Of a DNA stretch of 39,047 bases, positions 16,950-24,177 are shown piece by piece; position 1 is the stretch's first letter, and each line of letters begins with the position of its first letter. The stretch lies in contig DDHP01000088.1 in the NCBI GenBank assembly GCA_002338145.1, forward strand, positions 1-39,047, given 5' to 3'. Made by a program: the position numbers and the translations under genes. Under the pieces are notes generated by a model. The model saw nothing but the letters and a program-made list of their open reading frames with translations, made no database searches and was not told the DNA's origin. Origin of the DNA: Deferribacteraceae bacterium UBA1873 (GTDB taxonomy: Bacteria; Chrysiogenota; Deferribacteres; Deferribacterales; Flexistipitaceae).

Positions 16950-17202
16950 TTATTTTGAGGAAGTCTTCAGTGAAGACTCCAGTTTTTTTAATGTAGTCAA
17001 AGAGGGACTGGAAGATTTAAATCTATATGTCTCTGAAATTGAAAATATGTATAGGAAACTGGAAAATAACATTACTGAAGATGATTACAATATGTTAAGA
17101 TACAAGCTCAGTATTCTGGAAAAAAACATGACCGAACTAAACGGTTTAATATCAGCAGTATTTGAAAACATAGGTAATATAGATAAAAGTAAACTTTCAT
17201 AA
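16927..17202 (+). CDS. Small helical protein of unknown function
   Basis: This 91-residue product (MKKDFGANYFEEVF) has mostly alpha-helical character. Heptad-like spacing runs from VKEGLEDLNLYVSEIENMYRKL through MLRYKLSILEKNMTELN. A GGAG site six bases before the ATG supports this start; longer versions of the frame would run through the preceding gene. It ends ten bases before valS, so it is likely co-transcribed with it. No family is recognised. It has no signal peptide or membrane segment. Confidence 0.6.
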   Translation: MKKDFGANYFEEVFSEDSSFFNVVKEGLEDLNLYVSEIENMYRKLENNITEDDYNMLRYKLSILEKNMTELNGLISAVFENIGNIDKSKLS

Positions 17203-17212
17203 GGAGATGTGA

Positions 17213-19843
17213 ATGCATCAAAACGATTTACCAACACGAATAGCGCCCAACGAATATGAAGAAAAAATCTACAGAGAATGGGAGGCAAAAGGTTTGTTTC
17301 ACGCTGATGAAAATTCTTCCAAACCGCCCTATTCTATTGTAATACCTCCTCCTAATGTTACAGGCTCACTACATATGGGACATGCTCTGAATAATACTCT
17401 TCAGGATATTTTGATAAGATTTTATAAACTTAATGGTTATGAAACACTTTGGATGCCGGGAACCGATCATGCCGGCATTGCTACACAGAATGTTGTTGAA
17501 AAACAGCTGGCAGAAAAAGGTATATCAAGACACGAAATAGGCCGTGAAAACTTTATTAAAAGAGTCTGGCAATGGAAGAAGGAATCCGGTGGAAAAATTA
17601 TCAACCAGCTAAAGAGATTAGGGGCCAGCTGTGACTGGGAGAGAGAGCGTTTCACAATGGATAGCGGTTTGTCTCGTGCGGTAAGAAAAGTTTTTGTTAC
17701 GTTGTATAAAGAAGGTCTTATATACAGATCACACTATATAATCAATTGGTGTCCCAGATGCCACACAGCCCTGAGTGATTTGGAGGTGGAGCATGAGGAA
17801 AGTAAAGGTATGCTTTATTATATCCATTACAGGGTAAAAGATTCAGAAAAAACACTTGTAGTGGCAACCACCAGACCGGAAACAATGCTCGGTGATACAG
17901 CAATAGCCGTTAATCCGAATGATGAAAGATATAAGCATCTCATAGGAAAAACCGCCATACTGCCTATAGTTGGTAGAGAACTGCCCATTATAGGTGATAT
18001 ATACGTTGATACAGAATTTGGTACCGGCGCCCTCAAAGTAACTCCAGCCCATGATCCCAACGATTTTGAATTGGGGAAAAAACACAATTTGGAAGAAATA
18101 GATATTTTTGACGATTCTGGATTTATTAATGAAAACGGCGGCAAATTCCGCGGAATAGACCGTTTTGAGGCCAGAAAAAAACTTGTTAAAGAGCTTAAAG
18201 AAGAAGGTTTTTTATTGAAAACGGAAGACCACATTCACAATATCGGTCACTGCTACAGATGCAAAACTGTTGTGGAACCAAAAATTTCCATGCAGTGGTT
18301 TGTAAAAGTAAAGCCTTTGGCAGAAAAATCCATAGATGTAGTAAAGAACAAAGAAGTTACGATAATACCGGAAGTCTGGGAAAAAACATATTTCGAGTGG
18401 ATGTATAATATAAAAGATTGGTGCATATCCAGACAAATATGGTGGGGTCATAGAATCCCGGCATTTTACTGTAAAGACTGCAACCATATAAACGTATCTA
18501 TGGAAAATCCGGAAACATGCGAAAAATGTAACAGTAAAAATCTGGAACAGGAAACTGATGTCCTTGACACCTGGTTTTCGTCAGCCTTATGGCCTTTTTC
18601 CACAATGGGCTGGCCTGAAAAAACGAAAACCCTCGAAACGTTTTACCCCACAAGCTGTCTGGTAACAGGTTTTGATATACTTTTTTTCTGGGTAGCCAGA
18701 ATGATAATGATGGGGACAAAGTTTATGAAAGAAGTGCCTTTTAGGGAGGTGTACATACATGCCTTAGTCAGGGATGAGCACGGTCAAAAAATGAGTAAAT
18801 CAAAAGGAAATGTTATAGATCCGTTAACAGTAATAGATGAGTACGGTGCGGATGCCTTCAGATTCACTCTTTCAGCACTTGCCGCACAAGGGCGTGATAT
18901 AAAACTTTCCAAGGATAGGATAGAAGGCTACAGAAATTTCGTCAATAAAATATGGAATGCATCAAGATTCATTATGATGAACCTTGAAAAAAATACAGAA
19001 ATTATATTGCCTGAAAAAAACAGTTTAGAAACGGAAGACAGGTGGATTATCCACCAACTCAAACAAACATCCGCCAAAGTGTCAGAAGCTATTAAAACTT
19101 ACAATTTTAATGAAGCCGCTGGAGAAATATATCAATTTTTCTGGCATACTTTCTGCGATTGGTACATAGAACTAATAAAAGAAAGAATCTTCGATGAATC
19201 CAAAAAGGAAAATGCGCTTCAATCAGCACTGTTTGTCTTAAAAAATTCCCTGATTATACTTCACCCTTTTATGCCTTTTGTCACCGAATATATATACAAA
19301 ATGCTCGAAGAGGATAAAAACATAATTATCGAATCTTATCCGGAAATTGATTACAATTTCGAAAAAGAAAATGAGGAAATAGAAGCAGTAATATCTGTGA
19401 TAAGCTCCATAAGAAATATAAGAGGCGAATACAGTATTCCGCCTAAATCCCCAATCAAAGTTATATTAAGAACAGAAAGCGGTAAAATCAAAGATTATGT
19501 TAATAATAATTTGAATAATATACTTAAACTTTCCAAAGCTGCTGAACTAACATTTACCGATCAGGAACAGAATAAAATGGCTACGAACGTGGCCAGCAAT
19601 TTCATAATATATGTCCCCATAGAAGGCCAAGTGGATATTCCTGCTGAAATAAGCAGACTGGAGAAAGACAGAAAAGCTGTACTGAAAGATTATGAAATTT
19701 ACGGCAAAAAACTTAAAAATGAAAATTATCTCAAAAAAGCACCTGAGGAAATCATTAAGAAAGATACACAAAAGTATGAAAAGTCAAAAGAAATTCTTGA
19801 AAAAATTGACAGGTCTATAGAGAGGTTAAAGTCAATATGCTAA
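17213..19843 (+). CDS. valS: Valyl-tRNA synthetase
   Basis: This 876-residue class Ia synthetase charges tRNA-Val. The HIGH-type motif is in PPPNVTGSLHMGHALNN (about residues 43-59) and KMSKS near residue 525 (GQKMSKSKGN). The editing domain has ATTRPETMLGDTAIAVNP. A metal-binding CPRC and WWGHRIPAFYC block are present. The C-terminal coiled-coil arm typical of ValRS (EISRLEKDRKAVLKDYE onward) occupies about the last 65 residues. AAGGAGATG precedes the ATG. Its end overlaps nadC by seven bases. Confidence 0.97.
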   Translation: MHQNDLPTRIAPNEYEEKIYREWEAKGLFHADENSSKPPYSIVIPPPNVTGSLHMGHALNNTLQDILIRFYKLNGYETLWMPGTDHAGIATQNVVEKQLAEKGISRHEIGRENFIKRVWQWKKESGGKIINQLKRLGASCDWERERFTMDSGLSRAVRKVFVTLYKEGLIYRSHYIINWCPRCHTALSDLEVEHEESKGMLYYIHYRVKDSEKTLVVATTRPETMLGDTAIAVNPNDERYKHLIGKTAILPIVGRELPIIGDIYVDTEFGTGALKVTPAHDPNDFELGKKHNLEEIDIFDDSGFINENGGKFRGIDRFEARKKLVKELKEEGFLLKTEDHIHNIGHCYRCKTVVEPKISMQWFVKVKPLAEKSIDVVKNKEVTIIPEVWEKTYFEWMYNIKDWCISRQIWWGHRIPAFYCKDCNHINVSMENPETCEKCNSKNLEQETDVLDTWFSSALWPFSTMGWPEKTKTLETFYPTSCLVTGFDILFFWVARMIMMGTKFMKEVPFREVYIHALVRDEHGQKMSKSKGNVIDPLTVIDEYGADAFRFTLSALAAQGRDIKLSKDRIEGYRNFVNKIWNASRFIMMNLEKNTEIILPEKNSLETEDRWIIHQLKQTSAKVSEAIKTYNFNEAAGEIYQFFWHTFCDWYIELIKERIFDESKKENALQSALFVLKNSLIILHPFMPFVTEYIYKMLEEDKNIIIESYPEIDYNFEKENEEIEAVISVISSIRNIRGEYSIPPKSPIKVILRTESGKIKDYVNNNLNNILKLSKAAELTFTDQEQNKMATNVASNFIIYVPIEGQVDIPAEISRLEKDRKAVLKDYEIYGKKLKNENYLKKAPEEIIKKDTQKYEKSKEILEKIDRSIERLKSIC

Positions 19844-20673
19844 AAAACTATCTTGTTGAAAAATTGGTTGAACTTTCCCTTCTGGAAGATATAGGCCATG
19901 GCGATATTACAACGGAAGCGATTTTTGATGAAAACACAAAAGGCACTTTTTATTTTTGGGCCAAGGAAGATACAATTCTGTGCGGTTCAGAAATGGCAAA
20001 AAAGGTTTTCACAACATTAGACAACAATATCATTGTGGAAATAGACTATCCTGACGGCAAATTTATTAAAGAAAATACCTGTTTTGGGAAAGTAAAAGGA
20101 AAAATAGCGTCAATATTAACAGGCGAAAGAACAGCACTGAATTTTTTGCAAAGGATGTCAGGAATAGCCACCAACACAAATAGATATGTAAAAAAACTGA
20201 GTGAAACAAATATTAAAATACTGGATACGAGAAAAACCACCCCCGGCCACCGGGTGCTGGAAAAATATGCTGTTAAGACTGGTGGTGGAAACAATCATCG
20301 TTTCGGACTTTTTGACGGGGTGATGATTAAAGATAATCATGTTGACGCAGCAGGAGGAATCACGAATGCTGTAAAAAAAGTCAGAGGGAGCATCCCCTCA
20401 ACAGTAAAAATTGAAGTGGAAATCAGAAACTTGAGGGAACTCGAAGAAGCTGTTGATGCCGGAGCAGATATTGTTATGCTGGATAATTTTAACAAAGACA
20501 CAATAAAAGAAGCTTGCAATATTGTAGACAAAAGAGCTAAAATTGAATTATCAGGGGGCATAACGTTAACTGCAATTGATCAGCTCAAACTTTATGACAT
20601 TGATTATATATCAGTGGGGGCACTTACCCACAGCGCGGGAAACATTGACATTAGCCTGAAAATAGGAGATTAA
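19837..20673 (+). CDS. nadC: Nicotinate-nucleotide pyrophosphorylase (carboxylating)
   Basis: This 278-residue enzyme converts quinolinate and PRPP to nicotinate mononucleotide in NAD synthesis. Diagnostic blocks are LLEDIGHGDITTEAI, ERTALNFLQRMSGIAT, DTRKTTPGHRVLEKYAVKTGG, DNHVDAAGG and EVEIRNLRELEEA. SGGITLTAIDQLKLYDIDYISVGALTHS closes the barrel. It starts within the valS end and is followed two bases later by a small gene. Length is normal. Confidence 0.96.
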   Translation: MLKNYLVEKLVELSLLEDIGHGDITTEAIFDENTKGTFYFWAKEDTILCGSEMAKKVFTTLDNNIIVEIDYPDGKFIKENTCFGKVKGKIASILTGERTALNFLQRMSGIATNTNRYVKKLSETNIKILDTRKTTPGHRVLEKYAVKTGGGNNHRFGLFDGVMIKDNHVDAAGGITNAVKKVRGSIPSTVKIEVEIRNLRELEEAVDAGADIVMLDNFNKDTIKEACNIVDKRAKIELSGGITLTAIDQLKLYDIDYISVGALTHSAGNIDISLKIGD

Positions 20674-20675
20674 AA

Positions 20676-20936
20676 ATGATTGAAGATATCTCCAAAGCAA
20701 AAAGATTTGCCAGAACGATTATCTCAGACATCGTCCTGTATAACAAAAAAAAGGTGGAAGAAGGGATAAAAAACGACAATATCTTTGAAATTCTCGATGA
20801 AGATATACAGATGGGGAAAAAACTTTTTGCCGAGAAAGTTAACACTGAAGTGATTGATATGAAAATTTTCGACAGAACACTCATTGACATATTAATTGCA
20901 AAATACGGCGGTAAAATTGAATCAGAAATATGGTAA
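20676..20936 (+). CDS. Small conserved-looking protein of unknown function
   Basis: This 86-residue helical protein starts two bases after nadC. Its text AKRFARTIISDIVLYNKKKVEEGIKNDN resembles a domain I associate with the C-terminal ends of zinc-ribbon and TPR proteins of deltaproteobacteria; this link is from memory and unchecked. It has no signal peptide, cysteines or membrane segment. The following redoxin-like gene overlaps its 3' end. Function unknown. Confidence 0.65.
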   Translation: MIEDISKAKRFARTIISDIVLYNKKKVEEGIKNDNIFEILDEDIQMGKKLFAEKVNTEVIDMKIFDRTLIDILIAKYGGKIESEIW

Positions 20937-21453
20937 ACACCGGCTGCGCATTTTTCAGGGGAGAAATATTCTTATATTTCTTCTTGTGGGATACGCTTTT
21001 TATTTTCTTTATCAATACAGGCTTAACGACCCTCTTGTAGCCGGCACGACAGCTCCTGATTTTAAGCTGGAAACACTTGATGGACAATCATTCAATTTCC
21101 ATGAATTCAAAATACCGAAAGCACTTATTTTCTTTAAAAAAAATAATGTATATTCACCCTATTACCTGGATATATTGCCTCAACTTAAAGCTTTAAGGAA
21201 AAAAAATATGTTTGAAATCATTGTAATAACAAATTACGGGAAAAACAAAGAAAAAATCGAAAAACTTCTATCTGATAAAAAATATAAAATTCTTGAAAAT
21301 ATCACATATTTAGCTAATATAGGCAAGGTATCCGATTATTATGGGATTAACAGTTTCCCGCATTTCTACATGGTGGACGGAACAGGTGAAATTATTTTGC
21401 AGTCTAAACTACCTTCTGTGCAGAAAATTACTAATGTTTTAAGGAGTCTTTAA
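20917..21453 (+). CDS. Membrane-anchored TlpA/AhpC-like redoxin without cysteines
   Basis: The protein of about 178 residues has a short basic N-terminus and one membrane segment (about 18-34). A redoxin fold follows: AGTTAPDFKLETLDGQSFNFHEF, strand ALIFF, and the cis-proline turn INSFPHFYMVDGTGEI. In TlpA and ResA, WCxxC follows the strand; here the text is KKNNVYSPYY, and the protein has no cysteine at all. A thiol redox role is therefore excluded; binding or scaffolding is possible. The start is uncertain: TTG at 20917 or 20896 are the only in-frame options before the helix. It overlaps the previous gene and abuts trxB (TAATG). Confidence 0.65.
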   Translation: MNQKYGKHRLRIFQGRNILIFLLVGYAFYFLYQYRLNDPLVAGTTAPDFKLETLDGQSFNFHEFKIPKALIFFKKNNVYSPYYLDILPQLKALRKKNMFEIIVITNYGKNKEKIEKLLSDKKYKILENITYLANIGKVSDYYGINSFPHFYMVDGTGEIILQSKLPSVQKITNVLRSL

Positions 21454-22412
21454 TGGAAGATTTTTTTGGTACAGACGATTTATTGGAAGAGTATGATACA
21501 GTAATCCTGGGGGCAGGACCGAGTGGGTTGACAGCCGGTATTTATGCATCCAGAGATAACATGAAAACCCTTATACTTGAAAAAAACTTCCCCGGTGGTC
21601 AGGTGGCACTGACTGAAATGGTGGAAAATTATCCGGGCTTTCCAGAAGGTATAATGGGCGGTGATTTATCCATGAGGATGTATGAGCATGCAAAAGCTTT
21701 CGGAGTACAAGTAAAAAACGCACTCCCCCAAAAATTTACTTTTGACGGTAATTACAAATATATCCATACTGATAAAGAAAATATTGTTATAAAGACAAAA
21801 ACAATCATAATGGCAGCAGGTGCCAAACCAAAACATATGGAAGTAGAAGGTGAAAGCCGTTTTCTGGGGCGGGGAATATCTTTTTGTGCAACCTGTGACG
21901 GAGCTTTTTTTAAAGGAAAAGATGTTGCAGTAATAGGCGGTGGTGATTCCGCTGTAGAAGAAGGCGTTTACCTTACAAAATTTGCAAATAAAGTCTATAT
22001 TGTGCACCGCAGAGATAAGCTTAGAGCTGTTAAGATGCTTCAGGACAGAGCTTTTAAAAATGATAAAATTGAGTTTGTCTATAACTGTGTTGTGGAAAAA
22101 GTCAACGGTGAAAACAAAGTTGAATCGCTGACACTTTATGACAGAGTCAAAAAAGAACACAGAGATTTAAAGGTGGATGGGGTTTTTGTTTATATCGGCT
22201 GGACGGCAGATACAGAGATTTTCAGGGGACTTCTGGAAATGGATAGCACCGGATTCATAAAATCTGATGAACTTATGCGGACAAATATCCCCGGTGTTTT
22301 TGTTGCGGGAGATGTCCGCCAAAAGGAACTCAGGCAGATAGTTACCTCCGTTTCAGATGGTGCTGTGGCAGCCAAATCAGCTGAAAAATTTATTGTTGAA
22401 AATTTTGAGTAA
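21453..22412 (+). CDS. trxB: Thioredoxin reductase
   Basis: This 319-residue flavoprotein transfers electrons from NADPH to thioredoxin. The FAD motif GAGPSGLTAGIYASR is near residues 20-34. The redox pair is C145/C148 in FCATCDG, followed by the pyridine-nucleotide motif VIGGGDSAVEEG and by GVFVAGDVRQKELRQIVTSVSDGAVAA. Length is normal. An acidic extension of about ten residues (MEDFFGTDDL) precedes the usual start. It is coupled to the cysteine-free redoxin upstream by a TAATG overlap. No thioredoxin gene is in the window. Confidence 0.94.
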   Translation: MEDFFGTDDLLEEYDTVILGAGPSGLTAGIYASRDNMKTLILEKNFPGGQVALTEMVENYPGFPEGIMGGDLSMRMYEHAKAFGVQVKNALPQKFTFDGNYKYIHTDKENIVIKTKTIIMAAGAKPKHMEVEGESRFLGRGISFCATCDGAFFKGKDVAVIGGGDSAVEEGVYLTKFANKVYIVHRRDKLRAVKMLQDRAFKNDKIEFVYNCVVEKVNGENKVESLTLYDRVKKEHRDLKVDGVFVYIGWTADTEIFRGLLEMDSTGFIKSDELMRTNIPGVFVAGDVRQKELRQIVTSVSDGAVAAKSAEKFIVENFE

Positions 22413-22444
22413 CAAAAATAAAAAATACCTGCTTTGGAGGCACA

Positions 22445-22858
22445 ATGAAAAACCTATATAAAACTCACTTGAAAATATTTCTGGTTTCTTGTGGTGTACT
22501 AATTATGCTTCTGTTTTTTAATTCTCCGGTACAAGCAAAGACAGAAGTAATGCGCATTGCCATAGCCAAAGAAATAAGAAACCTTGAGCCTGTAAATGTA
22601 GGCAGTGTGTTCGATAATAATGTTAACAAACTGTACTGTTTTACTGAAATAAAAACAGACAACTACCCAACAAAAATCGTTCATATATGGCTTTTTAATG
22701 ACAATATTATTGCTGAAGTTCCCCTCGAGGTCAATTCCACTACGTGGAGAACATACAGCTCAAAACAAATACTTCCCAAGTGGGCGGGAAACTGGAAAGT
22801 GGAAGTTTACTCCGATGATGGCAAGCTTATCGATTCCATAGAATTCAGCATAAAATAA
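22445..22858 (+). CDS. Secreted DUF2914-domain protein
   Basis: This 137-residue protein starts with a signal peptide (KTHLKIFLVSCGVLIMLLFF) ending in VQA before KTEVM, a plausible signal peptidase I site. The mature part resembles DUF2914: LYCFTEIKTDNYPTKIVHIWLFND, then TWRTYSSKQILPKWAGNWKVEVYSDDGKLI. This is an all-beta domain of unknown function found in periplasmic proteins. GGAGG precedes the ATG. The rsmI start follows its stop by two bases. The linkage to trxB suggests an envelope role but is not proof. Confidence 0.75.
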   Translation: MKNLYKTHLKIFLVSCGVLIMLLFFNSPVQAKTEVMRIAIAKEIRNLEPVNVGSVFDNNVNKLYCFTEIKTDNYPTKIVHIWLFNDNIIAEVPLEVNSTTWRTYSSKQILPKWAGNWKVEVYSDDGKLIDSIEFSIK

Positions 22859-22860
22859 CA

Positions 22861-23667
22861 GTGGGTTTGGTTTACTTTGTTCCTACGCCTATAGGTAACC
22901 TAAAAGATATAACGTTAAGAGCTCTTGAAGTTCTTGAGTATGTGGATATAATTTTTGCTGAAGACACCAGAAATACGAAGAAGCTTTTAAATCACTACAA
23001 TATAAAAAAAACTCTTAAGTCCTATCACAAAGATAATGAAAACTTTTTGACAGAAAATATTTTCAGCTTAATTAAAAACAACAAAAAAATTGCCGTTGTA
23101 AGTGATGCCGGTACTCCTTGTATATCAGATCCGGGCTCTACGCTGGTAAAAGAGCTGATAACTGAAAATATTGATTTTGAAGTTTTACCGGGAGCCAATG
23201 CTATTCTGCCGGCATTAATAAAAAGCGGATTTCCTACAGACAGTTTTTACTTTAAAGGATTCCTGAATCACAACAAAAACAGAAAAAAAGAAGAAATAGA
23301 GAAACTAACGTTACTGAAAACATCCATCATAATCTACGAGTCACCCCACAGAATAAAAGACACTCTGAGGCAGCTGCTGGATACCTTTTCTCCGCCAATT
23401 GCTGTTTGCAGAGAATTAACAAAAATTTATGAAGAGAGAGTCTTCATAAGTTCTGAAAAAGATATAGAAAACCTAACATTGAAAGGAGAGTTTGTCATTG
23501 TTGTTAACAATAACATGTCAACAGAAAACGACGATAATTTAGACGATTACGAAGATAAGATTTTATCCTTAAAAAAAGAACAATTCTCCAACAAAGACAT
23601 TGTAAAGATAATGCAGCTGTTCGGCTATAAGCGCAATAAAGTCTACAAGCTACTCAATAAGCAGTAG
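22861..23667 (+). CDS. rsmI: 16S rRNA (cytidine1402-2'-O)-methyltransferase
   Basis: This 268-residue tetrapyrrole-methylase-fold enzyme methylates the ribose of C1402 in 16S rRNA. It has the RsmI signatures VPTPIGNLKDITLRA, EDTRNTKKLL, SDAGTPCISDPG and ESPHRI. The C-terminal helical part (KDIVKIMQLFGYKRNKVYKLL) is also typical. The start is GTG two bases after the DUF2914 stop, with no own Shine-Dalgarno, so it probably relies on coupling. Its end overlaps the convergent gene at 23650 by 18 bases. Confidence 0.94.
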   Translation: MGLVYFVPTPIGNLKDITLRALEVLEYVDIIFAEDTRNTKKLLNHYNIKKTLKSYHKDNENFLTENIFSLIKNNKKIAVVSDAGTPCISDPGSTLVKELITENIDFEVLPGANAILPALIKSGFPTDSFYFKGFLNHNKNRKKEEIEKLTLLKTSIIIYESPHRIKDTLRQLLDTFSPPIAVCRELTKIYEERVFISSEKDIENLTLKGEFVIVVNNNMSTENDDNLDDYEDKILSLKKEQFSNKDIVKIMQLFGYKRNKVYKLLNKQ

Positions 23668-24177
23668 ATTATAAACACTGAAACAAAACAGAAACACATT
23701 TGCCAAAATAAGAAAAGATACCCCGAATAAAGCCTGTCTTTTAAGTGTTTTATCGCTAAGCTCATCCAGTTTGGAAGCAATCTCGCCACCACCTTTGGAT
23801 TTCAGATTCTCAAGAATCTCTTCAAAACCGGCAAGAGTGGATGTAATCATACAAAAACCATTACTATCATATACCAAAACAGAATATCTGCCTTTAAGTT
23901 TTATAACTCCTACATCTTCTAAGTCATCCAAATTTATTTTTTTCCTGGCAAATAAAGATTTTACAAAAATTTCATTTTCAGTCATACTCACCTTTTTTAT
24001 TAAGAGTAAAAGAAGATTTAAAAACAAAAATAAAGATAGCAGAATCAAAACCAGCAGCTTACCGGTGCTCAGATTACCTTCCAAATACATATAGTTGGAA
24101 ATCCCGAAAAACAAACTTCCCACAAAAAGCAAACCCACCAAAAAAATAAAATGTTTCTTTGTTCTATAAACTTTCAA
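23650..24177 (-). CDS. Small membrane protein of unknown function (PH-like)
   Basis: This product of about 175 residues has two membrane helices near the N-terminus (about 10-30 and 40-62). A soluble middle part begins MTENEIFVKSLFARKKINLDDLEDVGVIKL, and a third helix sits at the C-terminus. The middle part resembles bacterial PH-domain proteins by strand pattern only. The start is TTG at 24177, seven bases after GGAG; a TTG two codons earlier is too close to that site. It overlaps the upstream TPR gene by 14 bases and converges on rsmI. Function unknown. Confidence 0.65.
   Translation of the reverse strand: MKVYRTKKHFIFLVGLLFVGSLFFGISNYMYLEGNLSTGKLLVLILLSLFLFLNLLLLLIKKVSMTENEIFVKSLFARKKINLDDLEDVGVIKLKGRYSVLVYDSNGFCMITSTLAGFEEILENLKSKGGGEIASKLDELSDKTLKRQALFGVSFLILANVFLFCFSVYNLLLIE

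Noticed and set aside
21666..22160. A 164-codon open frame on the minus strand
   Set aside because: It is antisense to trxB, whose motifs are complete, and its translation is low-complexity.
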